Shown: positions 25,438-34,233 of the stretch, one piece after another
How positions within the stretch are numbered: the stretch's first letter is position 1
Layout of the letters: each line of letters opens with the position of its first letter
Assembly: GCA_964470965.1 (NCBI GenBank)
Contig: CAYYIS010000040.1
Location: forward strand, 1 to 44,347
Reading direction: 5' to 3'
DNA: 44,347 nucleotides
Source of the DNA: CAYYIS01 sp964470965
GTDB lineage: Bacteria; JAAXHH01; JABIQT01
Notes under the pieces: model-generated
What the model was told of the DNA's origin: nothing
The model's input: the letters and a program-made list of their open reading frames with translations, nothing else
Databases searched by the model: none
Position numbers and translations under genes: made by a program

Positions 25438-25470
25438 AAAAAAAAATGTGGAACGATCACCGTTCCACAT
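25438..25470 (-). terminator. Intrinsic terminator on the minus strand
   Basis: A perfect 10-base stem (25446-25455 with 25461-25470, ATGTGGAACG/CGTTCCACAT) with a 5-base loop. On the minus strand it is followed by an eight-base T run (the A run at 25438-25445). It lies about 30 bases after the stop of the small membrane gene at 25502 and so supports that gene being real. Confidence 0.78.
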
Positions 25471-25501
25471 TTCATCTTTATTTTACCGCAGACAGTACGG
25501 C

Positions 25502-25729
25502 CTACCCCCCTAATTCTTGCCCCATGTCCGCTGTGCTGCCGAAGCAGACACGTCGTGCCCATGCCACCACCCCACTCACCGTGTACCACGTTACCAGGAA
25601 CGCCAGGCATTCCAGTGTGAAACTGTGGAATTTGTAAAACAATTCAGCGACAATGATGGATGTAGCCATGGCTCCGGCTTCCGGTAGAAGATGGAGCCGA
25701 AACCCCTGCTTGTGAATCAGGTTGAACAC
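25502..25729 (-). CDS. Small putative membrane protein
   Basis: 75 residues starting at a GTG, with GAGAGG 6 bases upstream. Two hydrophobic stretches, about 19-31 (AGAMATSIIVAEL) and 40-57 (ECLAFLVTWYTVSGVVAW), suggest two membrane passes. I do not recognise the family. Support comes from the ribosome site, the membrane-like composition and the intrinsic terminator just downstream. No neighbour links it to a process. Confidence 0.55.
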   Translation of the reverse strand: MFNLIHKQGFRLHLLPEAGAMATSIIVAELFYKFHSFTLECLAFLVTWYTVSGVVAWARRVCFGSTADMGQELGG

Positions 25730-25874
25730 GTTTGCCTCTCTTGTTGAGTGAAATTTGGTGTATGGGTATGCCTTGAAAATACCACAGGTGATCAGTTTTG
25801 CAACGTTAAATCGATATTTCGAATATCAATTCGCGGTTTTCTCTACGAGGCGGAGCGCTGCCGTTTTGATGGTA

Positions 25875-25900
25875 GTGAATCGGTCCCTGACCCGATTCAC
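25875..25900. repeat. Perfect stem-loop in an intergenic region
   Basis: A 9-base perfect inverted repeat (GTGAATCGG ... CCGATTCAC) with an 8-base loop. On the plus strand GGGTGTTTTA follows, so it could terminate rightward transcription, although no plus-strand gene ends here. Confidence 0.5.
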
Positions 25901-25957
25901 GGGTGTTTTACTAGATCAGGTTGGTTCTGTCTCCGAGGACATCCGCGAGATTCTGTG

Positions 25958-25991
25958 GACGTCAACCCGGCACCTTGCCCGGGATGACGTC
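25958..25991. repeat. Long imperfect stem-loop after the PhyH stop
   Basis: GACGTCA (25958-25964) and CCCGG (25966-25970) pair with CCGGG (25979-25983) and TGACGTC (25985-25991), interrupted by one A/A mismatch, around an 8-base loop. It lies 25 bases beyond the stop of the PhyH gene that ends the sugar-phosphate cluster. No T run follows on the minus strand. It may be an RNA 3' end structure or, since GACGTC is itself palindromic, a protein site. Confidence 0.5.
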
Positions 25992-26015
25992 TGTATTTCA
26001 CGAAAGGTCGGTAAG

Positions 26016-26771
26016 TTATATCTTCCCCTCCGCTTCCCATTTCGTGAACAACTCTTTCTGGTAGGCTATGGATGCTTCCTTGTCCACCGTAGCGTTCTTC
26101 CCGAAATAAACGAATCCGAGAGCCCGGCGCGGACGAGTGGAGGGATTGGGGTCTGTACGGTGCACCGTCATGCAATGGTGAGCAATGACGTCGCCGGGGT
26201 CAACTATGGCGGCTTGCTCCAGTGCTGTATCCTCCGGACCGAAATCGACGATTCCCTGGGAGAAACCGAGCACGTCGCTCATGGCGTGCGGTCGCACGGG
26301 TTTCCGGTGGGTACCGGTGATGTAACGCATACATCCGTTTTCCTCGTCAGCCCGGTCCAGTGCGATCCAGAAGGTCATAGCCGAGGGCGGCGTCAGCATG
26401 AAGTAGTAGCCGTCCTGGTGCGGCGGCGTTTCATTGCCGATTCCCGGTGCTTTGCCGAAAAACTCCACCCCACGCGTCTCGATCTCGTCTTCAAGAAACT
26501 GACCGGCCAGCTCGATTAACAGGTCACTCGCAGCCATATCTTTGAAATACGGATCGTGTTCATCCATTCGTTCCAGGCGGAACAAGGTGGATGGATCGTT
26601 CTTGTCCTCGTACATCACCTCCGACGAGGAGAGCGTCGGCAGGACAGACTCAATATAGCGTTCAAGGTTGCGATTGATATCGCCGATTGCGTCTTCTCCG
26701 ATGAAACCACGTAGGATGGAGAATCCGTTTTCGTCGAATATGTCTTTGGCCTGCTGGAAATTTAAGGACAT
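26016..26771 (-). CDS. Phytanoyl-CoA dioxygenase (PhyH) family oxygenase
   Basis: 251 residues when started at ATG 26771, which has GGGAG 7 bases upstream; the frame is open 16 codons further but without a ribosome site. The iron ligands are complete: His118-x-Asp120 (PPHQDGYYF) and His204 (MTVHRTDPN), followed by the arginines RPRRAL. The motifs ENGFSILRGFI and MRYITGTHRKP are typical of PhyH. It is the last gene of the minus-strand cluster, 60 bases after rpe, though its chemistry has no evident link to sugar phosphates. It resembles the other PhyH proteins of the window only in general fold. The substrate is unknown. Confidence 0.9.
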   Translation of the reverse strand: MSLNFQQAKDIFDENGFSILRGFIGEDAIGDINRNLERYIESVLPTLSSSEVMYEDKNDPSTLFRLERMDEHDPYFKDMAASDLLIELAGQFLEDEIETRGVEFFGKAPGIGNETPPHQDGYYFMLTPPSAMTFWIALDRADEENGCMRYITGTHRKPVRPHAMSDVLGFSQGIVDFGPEDTALEQAAIVDPGDVIAHHCMTVHRTDPNPSTRPRRALGFVYFGKNATVDKEASIAYQKELFTKWEAEGKI

Positions 26772-26831
26772 ATTTTCTCCCATTTGAATCCCTTTGAATT
26801 CATTGCAGAAATTGGCCATGGTGCCGGCCCG

Positions 26832-27506
26832 TCATGCCCGGGCGGACTGTGGATCAGACCGATGGCGCAGGGTCTGGATTCCCTTACTGATACCGTCGGG
26901 GTGCTTGAAGATAGCGGTTGCCGCCACCAGCACGTTGGCGCCGGCATCGACCGACCGAGGACCGGTCGTTTCGTTGACACCGCCGTCTACTTCCAGGTCA
27001 CACGCCGAGTTTCCGGCGTCGATGCGGTCCCGAATTTCCCGTACCTTATGCAGCACGGAAGGGATAAATTTCTGACCGGAAAATCCGGGATTAACGGTCA
27101 TGGCCAGCACCATGTCCAGGTCGGCGAATACACTGTCCAGCGTGTGGACCGGCGTTCCTGGGTTCAGGGCCACTCCGGCTTGCTTGCCGTGTTCCTTTAT
27201 CTGCTGGATCACACGATGCAGGTGCGGAACGTTTTCTTGATGGACGATGATAATATCTGCCCCTGCATTGACAAAGTCGCCTATGTACCGATCCGGGTTT
27301 TCGATCATGAGATGAGCTTCGATCAGCAGATTGGTGTTCGGACGAAGCGCTTCGATCACCACAGGTCCCATAGAGATGTTGGGGACGAAATGCCCGTCCA
27401 TCACATCGACATGAACACGTTCGGCGCCGGCGACTTCCGATTCTTTTACTGCGTCTTCCAGATTGGCAAAATCCGCGGACAGGATCGATGGGGCTATGTG
27501 AATCAT
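26832..27506 (-). CDS. rpe: Ribulose-phosphate 3-epimerase
   Basis: 224 residues, the standard length. TIM-barrel epimerase motifs are all seen: IAPSILSADFANL at the N-terminus (Ser, Asp), HVDVMDGHFVPNISMGP, EAHLMIENPDRY, MTVNPGFSGQKF and EVDGGVNETT. Catalytic aspartates are in DVMDG and VDGG. It interconverts ribulose-5-phosphate and xylulose-5-phosphate. I start it at ATG 27506 behind GAGGAGG; the frame runs on upstream with no family similarity. It lies downstream of zwf with 155 bases between them. Confidence 0.96.
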   Translation of the reverse strand: MIHIAPSILSADFANLEDAVKESEVAGAERVHVDVMDGHFVPNISMGPVVIEALRPNTNLLIEAHLMIENPDRYIGDFVNAGADIIIVHQENVPHLHRVIQQIKEHGKQAGVALNPGTPVHTLDSVFADLDMVLAMTVNPGFSGQKFIPSVLHKVREIRDRIDAGNSACDLEVDGGVNETTGPRSVDAGANVLVAATAIFKHPDGISKGIQTLRHRSDPQSARA

Positions 27507-27661
27507 GTAAGCTGTTCCTCCTCGGGTGGAGACAGATGCGAAGATCAGGAAGTGGGACGGTCCAGGACTCATACTGAACGCCCCTTGATGGGCTGAATCA
27601 TATGACCGGGAAACCCATCCGGATCATCGCATAAGGGAATATCCATTGAAACTCGGTTGCG

Positions 27662-29221
27662 CTATGGCTGCCGCCACTGGTGCCCATCTTGCTCCAGCAG
27701 GACGTTCGCTTGCTGAGGGCCCCATGAACCAGCTGGATAGGAAGGTATGGGATCCGCCTTTTCATTCGCCCACTGTTCCAGAACCGGCATCACCAGCCAC
27801 CAGGCTATCTCCACTGCGTCACGCCGTAGAAACAGCGTGGCGTCGCCACGCATGCAGTCCAGGATCAGCCGTTGGTACGCTTCCACTGTAGCGACTCTGA
27901 ACGTTTCTTTATAGTGAAAATCCATCGTTACCGACCGCAAATCCATCCGTGCGCCCGGATATTTGGCTTCGAACTGCATGCCGATGCTCTCATCCGGCTG
28001 GATCTGAAGCGTCAACACGTTGGGTGCCACTTGGTTGTCCATCATGCGCCGGAACATCAGGTGGGGCGTCCTCTTGAAATAGATGGCTACCTCGTTGATC
28101 CGTTTGGGCATCCGTTTGCCGGTTCTGATGTAGAACGGCACATTCGCCCAGCGCCAGTTGTCAACAAAGAACTTGGCGGCCACAAATGTTTCTGTCGTAG
28201 AGGCCGGGTTTACGTTCGGTTCCTCCCGGTATCCGGGCACCTGCAAACCCTCCACCGCACCGGCTGAATATTGGCCCCTTATAAAATTGCTGCGTACCTC
28301 TTCGGGTGAATCATACGGCCGGATCGCCCGCAATACTTTGACTTTTTCATCCCGCACCGCGTTTGCATCAAAAGTACTGGGTGGCTCGAGTGCGATCAGA
28401 CTCAGCACCTGGAGCAGATGGTTCTGAAGCATATCCCGCATGGCGCCGGATTCCTCATAATACCCGCCCCGGCCTTCTACGCCGATGCCCTCCGCCGATG
28501 TTATCTGAACATGATCGATGTAGTTCCGGTTCCACAGAGGTTCGAAAATACCATTGGCAAACCGCAATGCCATTATGTTTTGAACGGTTTCTTTTCCCAG
28601 GTAATGATCGATACGGTATACCTGCCACTCTTCGAATACATTACCGATCTCCCGGTTGAGCCGCTTTGCGGATTCCAAATCACGGCCGTACGGTTTTTCG
28701 ATGATGATGCGGCGCCAGTGATGCGCCCCGTAGATTTTCGCCATGTCGTGAGCGGCCAGCTGACGGATCACAGGAAGAAATGCGCTGGGAGGCGTAGCCA
28801 GGTAATAGAGCCGGTTGTCACATCCGGTACGATCCTGTCCGCAGGCTTTTATCAACGACTCCAGCGCCATGTACATAGCCGGATCGTCGAACTCTCCGCC
28901 GACGTAATAGAGACCGGAAAGAAACTTGTGCAGCGTATCCTCATTCACCGTTTGGTTCGGTGTAAATTCCCGGATCGATCCCGCCACTGCATCACGGTAC
29001 TGCTCATAGCTCATCTCTCCGCGTCCCGCACCGATGATCGTGAACCCTTCAGGCGTCAGTCCTTCCTGCATGGCATGATACATGGCCGGGATGATTTTTC
29101 GTCTGGTGAGGTCGCCCGCCCCACCGAAAATAACCATAACACACGATCCTGCCCGCTGCTCGGTGTCCACATCACGCAATCCGGCATGGATGTCTATTAT
29201 CTTGGATTCTTTACCTGACAT
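27662..29221 (-). CDS. zwf: Glucose-6-phosphate 1-dehydrogenase
   Basis: 519 residues from ATG 29221 (AAGGAA 8 bases upstream). The Rossmann loop is FGGAGDLTRRKIIPA (usually GASGDL). The substrate site is RIDHYLGKETVQN with the catalytic His, and EKPYGRD and NNYIDHVQI-type text follow. The C-terminal GPQQANVLLEQDG with a final aromatic tail is normal. It oxidises glucose-6-phosphate to 6-phosphogluconolactone, the entry to the oxidative pentose phosphate pathway. It begins 4 bases after the gnd stop, so the two dehydrogenases are co-translated. No pgl gene accompanies it. Confidence 0.96.
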   Translation of the reverse strand: MSGKESKIIDIHAGLRDVDTEQRAGSCVMVIFGGAGDLTRRKIIPAMYHAMQEGLTPEGFTIIGAGRGEMSYEQYRDAVAGSIREFTPNQTVNEDTLHKFLSGLYYVGGEFDDPAMYMALESLIKACGQDRTGCDNRLYYLATPPSAFLPVIRQLAAHDMAKIYGAHHWRRIIIEKPYGRDLESAKRLNREIGNVFEEWQVYRIDHYLGKETVQNIMALRFANGIFEPLWNRNYIDHVQITSAEGIGVEGRGGYYEESGAMRDMLQNHLLQVLSLIALEPPSTFDANAVRDEKVKVLRAIRPYDSPEEVRSNFIRGQYSAGAVEGLQVPGYREEPNVNPASTTETFVAAKFFVDNWRWANVPFYIRTGKRMPKRINEVAIYFKRTPHLMFRRMMDNQVAPNVLTLQIQPDESIGMQFEAKYPGARMDLRSVTMDFHYKETFRVATVEAYQRLILDCMRGDATLFLRRDAVEIAWWLVMPVLEQWANEKADPIPSYPAGSWGPQQANVLLEQDGHQWRQP

Positions 29222-29225
29222 AAGA

Positions 29226-30188
29226 CTATTCCTTGGGGCGTTCGGAATGACCACCGAACTGGTGACGCAATGCCGACAGGATTTTCTCCGCGTAGGCGTT
29301 GTCCTGCCGGGATCGAAAACGGGTATACAGGGATGTGGTCAGCACATTGGCCGGTACATCCTCTTCTATGGCCGTCTGTACCGTCCAGCGCCCTTCACCG
29401 GAGTCAGAGACATGGCCGGTGTAACCGGACAGCTCCTGATCGTCGCGCAAGGCGATTTCCAGTAGGTCCAGCAACCAGGAACTAACCACGCTTCCGTGGC
29501 GCCATACTTCGGCAATATCATGTAGGTCGAGATGGTATCGGTGTTCTTCGGAGACTTTATCAGATGCGGCTTCCTTGAAGATCTCAAAACCTTCCGCGTA
29601 GGCCTGCATCATACCGTATTCGATACCGTTGTGGATCATCTTAACGAAGTGCCCGGCGCCTGAGGGACCGGCATGCATATAGCCTGCCTGCGCCTTGGTT
29701 GTAGGGGTTACACCTTCGTCCGGGCCTGGGGCTAGTGTTCTGAAGAGAGGATCCAGGTGATTCACGATCTCGGTCTGGCCGCCGATCATCATGCAGTATC
29801 CGCGCTCCAATCCCCAGACACCGCCGCTGGTGCCCACATCCACGTAATGCAAACCTTGTGACTTGAGGGAGGTAGCCCGACGGACGTCATCCTTAAAATA
29901 GGAGTTGCCGCCATCTATCACGATATCGCCGGCATCCATCAGGTCTGCCAGTTGATTGACCGTGTCGTCGGTTGTTTGACCGGCCGGCACCATGACCCAC
30001 GCTGCCCTGGGGATATCCAGTTTGGCCACCAGCTCGTTCAGAGACGAAGCGCCCGTCGCACCTTCGTCCACACACTTCTGTACCGCCTCAGCATCCCGGT
30101 CGAATACCACAAGTTGATGACCGTCCCGCATCAGACGCCGCACCATGTTTCCCCCCATCCGCCCAAGCCCGATCATCCCAAGCTGCAT
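29226..30188 (-). CDS. gnd: 6-phosphogluconate dehydrogenase, short form
   Basis: 320 residues, the short homodimer/tetramer type (long forms are about 470). Motifs: GLGRMGGNMVRRL at 7-19, DGGNSYF, TSGGVWGLERGYCMMIGG and KMIHNGIEYGMMQAYAEG with the catalytic Lys and Asn. The beta2 strand ends in VVFDRD; Asp30 there favours NAD over NADP, which would need an Asn-Arg-Ser/Thr instead. It converts 6-phosphogluconate to ribulose-5-phosphate and CO2. A perfect AGGAGGTG lies 5 bases before the ATG. It is separated by 144 bases from pgi and directly followed by zwf. Confidence 0.95.
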   Translation of the reverse strand: MQLGMIGLGRMGGNMVRRLMRDGHQLVVFDRDAEAVQKCVDEGATGASSLNELVAKLDIPRAAWVMVPAGQTTDDTVNQLADLMDAGDIVIDGGNSYFKDDVRRATSLKSQGLHYVDVGTSGGVWGLERGYCMMIGGQTEIVNHLDPLFRTLAPGPDEGVTPTTKAQAGYMHAGPSGAGHFVKMIHNGIEYGMMQAYAEGFEIFKEAASDKVSEEHRYHLDLHDIAEVWRHGSVVSSWLLDLLEIALRDDQELSGYTGHVSDSGEGRWTVQTAIEEDVPANVLTTSLYTRFRSRQDNAYAEKILSALRHQFGGHSERPKE

Positions 30189-30332
30189 AAGACACCTCCT
30201 GGTTTACTATTTCATTTGTGCATTGACTCACTTAATTCATTGAAAAGACTGTAAACCGATAGGTGCAATGCCAAATTCAGTTAAGACGGCAACTCTGCGA
30301 CCACAGAGATTACTATACCTCGACGAATCAAT

Positions 30333-32054
30333 TCAATTTGCCATCGCGTTTTCGAACGCGTCATGGAGCTTTACCAGTCCAGCCGTCACATCGGTCGACA
30401 GGTGGATGCGTAGTATGCGTCGTTTTCTGGTGCTGAGGGAGAGATGGTCACCGGTCGACTGCGCCTCTTTAAGTACGCTGAATGTGTATTCCCTTCCAGG
30501 AATCGCCAGGTCTTCCGCATCGTCCGATGTGATCTGAATAAACACGCCGGTGTTGGGCCCACCCTTATGGAGCTGCCCGGTCGAATGAAGAAAACGGGGT
30601 CCATATCCCAGTGTGGTGGCGATCTTTTTATGATTCTGAATGACTTGCCTGATTTGTTGAAGCAGCTCATGGTTTCCGGGGTTCATTTCGAGATATGCAT
30701 TGATGGCCACGTAGTCTTTTAACTCGATTCGGTTCATATGCCCGCGCAGGCAAGATTCTAGTGTACCGCCGGAGATCCACGTTTCCAGCGCCAGCGCATT
30801 GGCTTGGTCCGTATAGACTTTGATTCCTGCCGTTTCCAGCACGGGAGATTCCGTAGGCAGCGAGCCGATGCGTTCGTATTCGTCCATCAGGCTCTTGGTG
30901 TAATCTTTGCTTTCCTGTACGTTGGGCTGGTTGAATGGATTTATATTCAGAACTGCGCCGGCTACGGCGGTCGCGAATTCCCAGCGAAAGAACTCGCAAC
31001 CGATATCTATCTTCCCTGGAACCGAGATTCGCACGATGGGATGGCCGTCCATTTCCAGGGTGTCTATTGTCCTGTCCTGGTCCGTGTCCGGTTCCGGCAT
31101 CAGGCGGATGTAGACGAATACGCGATCCGGCCCATATACGTCTGCATGGCCTATCGGCTCGAGGTCAATCGGTATCAGTCCCTTGTCGGATTTGCCGGTG
31201 CTTTCGGCCAGCAGTTGTTCCAACCAGGCACCCAGGTCACCGATTCCGGGCGACGTAACGAATGTGACCTTGTCGACACCGGATTTTGCCAGTGCTGCCA
31301 GAGTGATGCCTAACGCCAAACCCGGATTTTCCGCCGGTTCCACACAGGCGGCACAGCGCTGCACCATAAGTTCCGCCCGGTCGAGCAGCACTTCTATGTC
31401 GATACCCATGATAGCCGCGGGAGCCATGCCGAAGTTGGACAGCGCCGAGTATCTACCGCCGATGGATGGAACGCCATGGAAAATGTACCGAAAACCGCGC
31501 TCCCGGGCGTCCGTCTCGACCATAGATCCCGGATCTGTTATGGCGACAAAGTGTTTGCCAACTTCATCCGGGCCGACAAGCTCCTGTATTCTACGGTAGA
31601 AATAATCTCGAAATACGTTTGGCTCGGTCGTACCACCAGATTTGCTGGCGATGATACACAGCGTGTTCTTAAGGTCTACTCGTCCTTCGAAACGCTTCAC
31701 CTGGGCCGGTACGGTGGAATCCAGCACATGGAGTTCCGGATATCCGTGAACCCGGCCAAACGTTAAACGCATGACTTCTGCGCAAAGGCTGCTGCCGCCC
31801 ATGCCGAGTAGCAGAACATCCGTGAACCCGGCTCCCTTGATGTCCTCAGCCGCTTCCAGCAGGTGGGGTACTTCTTTCTTCTGCTCGGTGATGATGTCAA
31901 GCCATCCGAGCCATAGATCCTCGTCCTTGCCCGTCCACAGGCGGGCATCACGCTCCCAGACGCGTTTGGCCATCCTTGTTTCCCTGGCTATTTCCATCGT
32001 CTTTTTGACCGGTTCATCGAACCGCCCGAGCGCCACGTTGTGGGGGCTGCGCAT
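30333..32054 (-). CDS. pgi: Glucose-6-phosphate isomerase, matching the C-terminal part of Tal-Pgi fusions
   Basis: 573 residues. Sugar-isomerase (SIS) motifs are seen: GMGGSSLCAEVM, IASKSGGTTEPN, GGRYSALSNFG and the second SIS domain with QPNVQESK. It interconverts glucose-6-phosphate and fructose-6-phosphate. The sequence type is the one found fused behind transaldolase in bifunctional Tal-Pgi proteins. Here its ATG lies 5 bases after the tal stop with only a weak upstream AGG, and it is in the -1 frame of tal with no stop between. A -1 shift in the tal A8 run would make a fusion of about 952 residues, the usual size of such fusions. Confidence 0.93.
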   Translation of the reverse strand: MRSPHNVALGRFDEPVKKTMEIARETRMAKRVWERDARLWTGKDEDLWLGWLDIITEQKKEVPHLLEAAEDIKGAGFTDVLLLGMGGSSLCAEVMRLTFGRVHGYPELHVLDSTVPAQVKRFEGRVDLKNTLCIIASKSGGTTEPNVFRDYFYRRIQELVGPDEVGKHFVAITDPGSMVETDARERGFRYIFHGVPSIGGRYSALSNFGMAPAAIMGIDIEVLLDRAELMVQRCAACVEPAENPGLALGITLAALAKSGVDKVTFVTSPGIGDLGAWLEQLLAESTGKSDKGLIPIDLEPIGHADVYGPDRVFVYIRLMPEPDTDQDRTIDTLEMDGHPIVRISVPGKIDIGCEFFRWEFATAVAGAVLNINPFNQPNVQESKDYTKSLMDEYERIGSLPTESPVLETAGIKVYTDQANALALETWISGGTLESCLRGHMNRIELKDYVAINAYLEMNPGNHELLQQIRQVIQNHKKIATTLGYGPRFLHSTGQLHKGGPNTGVFIQITSDDAEDLAIPGREYTFSVLKEAQSTGDHLSLSTRKRRILRIHLSTDVTAGLVKLHDAFENAMAN

Positions 32055-32059
32055 GTCAG

Positions 32060-33187
32060 TTACCTGGCGGGCTGCAGTTTTTTTTCGATTGCCTCAAGCA
32101 ATTTGTTAAACGGTTCGGCGAACAGACGGACACCGTCCCTGACGAGTTGTTCTGTAATCTCTTCCATAGACACACCGCCCGCTTCAAGCAAGCTCATGGT
32201 TTCTCTCGCCCCGCTGACGCCGCCTTCTATGGTCGGCTGGGTCCGACCATGGTCGCGAAAGGCATCCATGGTTGCCTGGGGCAGCGTATTTACAGTATCG
32301 GCGCCGATCAACTCTTCCACGTACATGACATCGGAATAATCGGGGTTTTTTGTACTGGTGCTGGCCCATAGCAGCCGCTGAGTGTTGGCACCTTTGGCGG
32401 CCAATTTCTGCCACCGATCGCTTGCTATTATGGACTTATACGTCTGGTAAGTTAGCTTCGCGTTAGCGACCGCCACGCTTCCCTTAAGGCTTTCTAGCTC
32501 GACACGTTCCCGGGGGGTTTCAGCTGTTTCCAACTTCTCATCCAGCTTCGAATCCACCAGGGTGTCGATCCGGCTGATGAAGAAACTCGCCACGCTATTG
32601 ACGCGGCCCAGGTCGCCGTTTTTTTCTGCGAATGTTTCCAGCCCGGCGATGTAAGCCTCGGCGACCGCTTCATAGACAGACTGAGCGAACATCAGGGTGA
32701 CGTTGACATTCATGCCTTCCCCGATAAGTATCTGGACAGCCGGTATTCCGGCTGTCGTGGCGGGGACCTTTATCATCACATTTTCGCGGTCCACCTCTGC
32801 CCAGAGTCGTTCAGCCTCGGCGATGGTTCCTTCCGTGTCATCCGCCAGAAGGGGAGACACCTCCAGGCTCACGAAGCCATCCCTTCCACCCGAACGCCGG
32901 TACACCTGCTGCAGGACGTCCGCCGCCATCTGGATGTCTTCAATCGCCAGAGATTCATAGATCTCGAGGGCGGTCAGGTTTTCTCTCGCCAATTTTTCTA
33001 TGGCTTTGTCGTAATCGGCACTGCCGGTGATGGCTTTTTCAAAAATAGCCGGATTGGACGTTATCCCCATCAAGCTGTCTTTATCGATCATCTCCTGCAG
33101 CTTGCCCGAGGTAATCAAATTTCTCTCTATGTTGTCATACCATGGACTCTGGCCACATTTCCTGAGTTCGACCAGTGGATTGGCCAT
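32060..33187 (-). CDS. tal: Transaldolase
   Basis: 375 residues, subfamily with a longer C-terminal region. Motifs: GITSNPAIFEKAI at 41-53, the active-site lysine Lys140 in NVMIKVPATTAG, and NVNVTLMFAQSVYEAV. It moves a dihydroxyacetone unit between sedoheptulose-7-phosphate and glyceraldehyde-3-phosphate. The start has AAAGGA 7 bases upstream. Its end is unusual: codons GAA AAA AAA CTG give an A AAA AAA slippery heptamer, twelve bases before the stop, and the next gene is its usual fusion partner pgi. Confidence 0.95.
   Translation of the reverse strand: MANPLVELRKCGQSPWYDNIERNLITSGKLQEMIDKDSLMGITSNPAIFEKAITGSADYDKAIEKLARENLTALEIYESLAIEDIQMAADVLQQVYRRSGGRDGFVSLEVSPLLADDTEGTIAEAERLWAEVDRENVMIKVPATTAGIPAVQILIGEGMNVNVTLMFAQSVYEAVAEAYIAGLETFAEKNGDLGRVNSVASFFISRIDTLVDSKLDEKLETAETPRERVELESLKGSVAVANAKLTYQTYKSIIASDRWQKLAAKGANTQRLLWASTSTKNPDYSDVMYVEELIGADTVNTLPQATMDAFRDHGRTQPTIEGGVSGARETMSLLEAGGVSMEEITEQLVRDGVRLFAEPFNKLLEAIEKKLQPAR
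32078..32085 (-). promoter_or_regulatory. A8 slippery run at the tal-pgi junction
   Basis: On the coding (minus) strand eight consecutive A fill the codons gAA AAA AAA of tal, forming the heptamer A AAA AAA favoured for -1 slippage. After a -1 shift the frame reads T-A-A-R-Q-V-T-D and then the pgi methionine with no stop. Transcript slippage or a sequencing loss of one A would give the same result. Confidence 0.55.
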
Positions 33188-33220
33188 CGCAAATCCTTTC
33201 GGTTTAGATGGTTCTGTAGA

Positions 33221-34186
33221 TTACGTTGTCAGCACAATCTTTCCGTATGCGCCTGGCGCCATCACGGCGTCATGAGCTTTGGGAGCGTCGGCTAAAGACA
33301 ATTCCTGGCCTACCACCGGGTTCAGACTGCCGTTTTCAATGCCTGCGTGCAGGCCAGCGTGGATGCGTGCCAGATCTTTTTTCGGTGCGACAAGCAGCAC
33401 CATACCCATGATGCAAGCGTCTTTGGCCATGGTGTCGCGGGGATTGATTTCCACATTGCCGCGGCTGCCGATCACCACCACCCGTCCACCATGTGCCAGG
33501 AGCGGCAGGTCTTTACCGAGGTTTACATTGGCCAGTAACTCAAGGATGACATCCACACCCTGACCGCCAGTAAGATCCATAATCTGGTCCAGATATTTGG
33601 AATCGTGGTGATCGAGTGCGTGGTGGGCGCCCTGATCGGCCACCAGTGCCCTACCCCTATCGGATCCGGCAGTGCCAATGACCGTCAGACCGGCTGCCCT
33701 TGCCAGCTGCACCGCCGCAGTACCCACGCCACCGCTTGCGCCATGTACCAGCACGGTCTCACCGGCAACACCTTTGGCTCGCTGAAACAAACCCCGGTAC
33801 GCAGTGGCGTACGGCACGTAAACGCCGGCACCCTGGCTGAACGAAATGTTGTGCGGCAGGGGATGTACCTGCTCGGCGTTGCAAAGCGCCTGCTCCGCAT
33901 AGGTGCCCGAAAGCGTACCGGCCACATAGACCCTGTCTCCGATCGATACGTTGTCCACACCGGCGCCGATTGATGCGACTGTACCGGCGGCGTCCATACC
34001 AGGTGTGTACGGCAGGTCCGGCACCGAGGCATAGGTGCCGGCACGAATGTATGTATCCACCGGATTAACACCGGCCGCCTTTGCTTGCACCACGACCTGG
34101 CCTTCACCGGCTTGCAGGTCCGCCACTTCCTCGACTCTCATTACATCAGGCTCACCGAACTCATGGACCCGAATGGCCTTCATCAT
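33221..34186 (-). CDS. Quinone oxidoreductase-type NADPH dehydrogenase (MDR superfamily, no zinc)
   Basis: 321 residues. The GroES-like domain lacks zinc ligands; NPVDTYIRAG and YTPGMDAAGTV are the zeta-crystallin/QOR signature. The NADPH loop is VLVHGASGGVGTAAVQLA (about 145-162). Other marks are DVILELLAN and GRVVVIGSRG. It reduces quinones or enones with NADPH, which fits its place beside NADPH-generating sugar enzymes. AGGAGG lies just before a double ATG (34186 or 34183); the second gives better spacing. It is 33 bases upstream of tal. Confidence 0.92.
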   Translation of the reverse strand: MMKAIRVHEFGEPDVMRVEEVADLQAGEGQVVVQAKAAGVNPVDTYIRAGTYASVPDLPYTPGMDAAGTVASIGAGVDNVSIGDRVYVAGTLSGTYAEQALCNAEQVHPLPHNISFSQGAGVYVPYATAYRGLFQRAKGVAGETVLVHGASGGVGTAAVQLARAAGLTVIGTAGSDRGRALVADQGAHHALDHHDSKYLDQIMDLTGGQGVDVILELLANVNLGKDLPLLAHGGRVVVIGSRGNVEINPRDTMAKDACIMGMVLLVAPKKDLARIHAGLHAGIENGSLNPVVGQELSLADAPKAHDAVMAPGAYGKIVLTT

Positions 34187-34233
34187 TACCTCCTGATTGC
34201 ATGACAGCTGTTAAGAACCGGATCGGTTCCGAA

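Noticed and set aside
25755..26519. 254-residue plus-strand open frame
   Set aside because: Most of it is antisense to the PhyH gene at 26016-26771, and the first part crosses strong hairpins.
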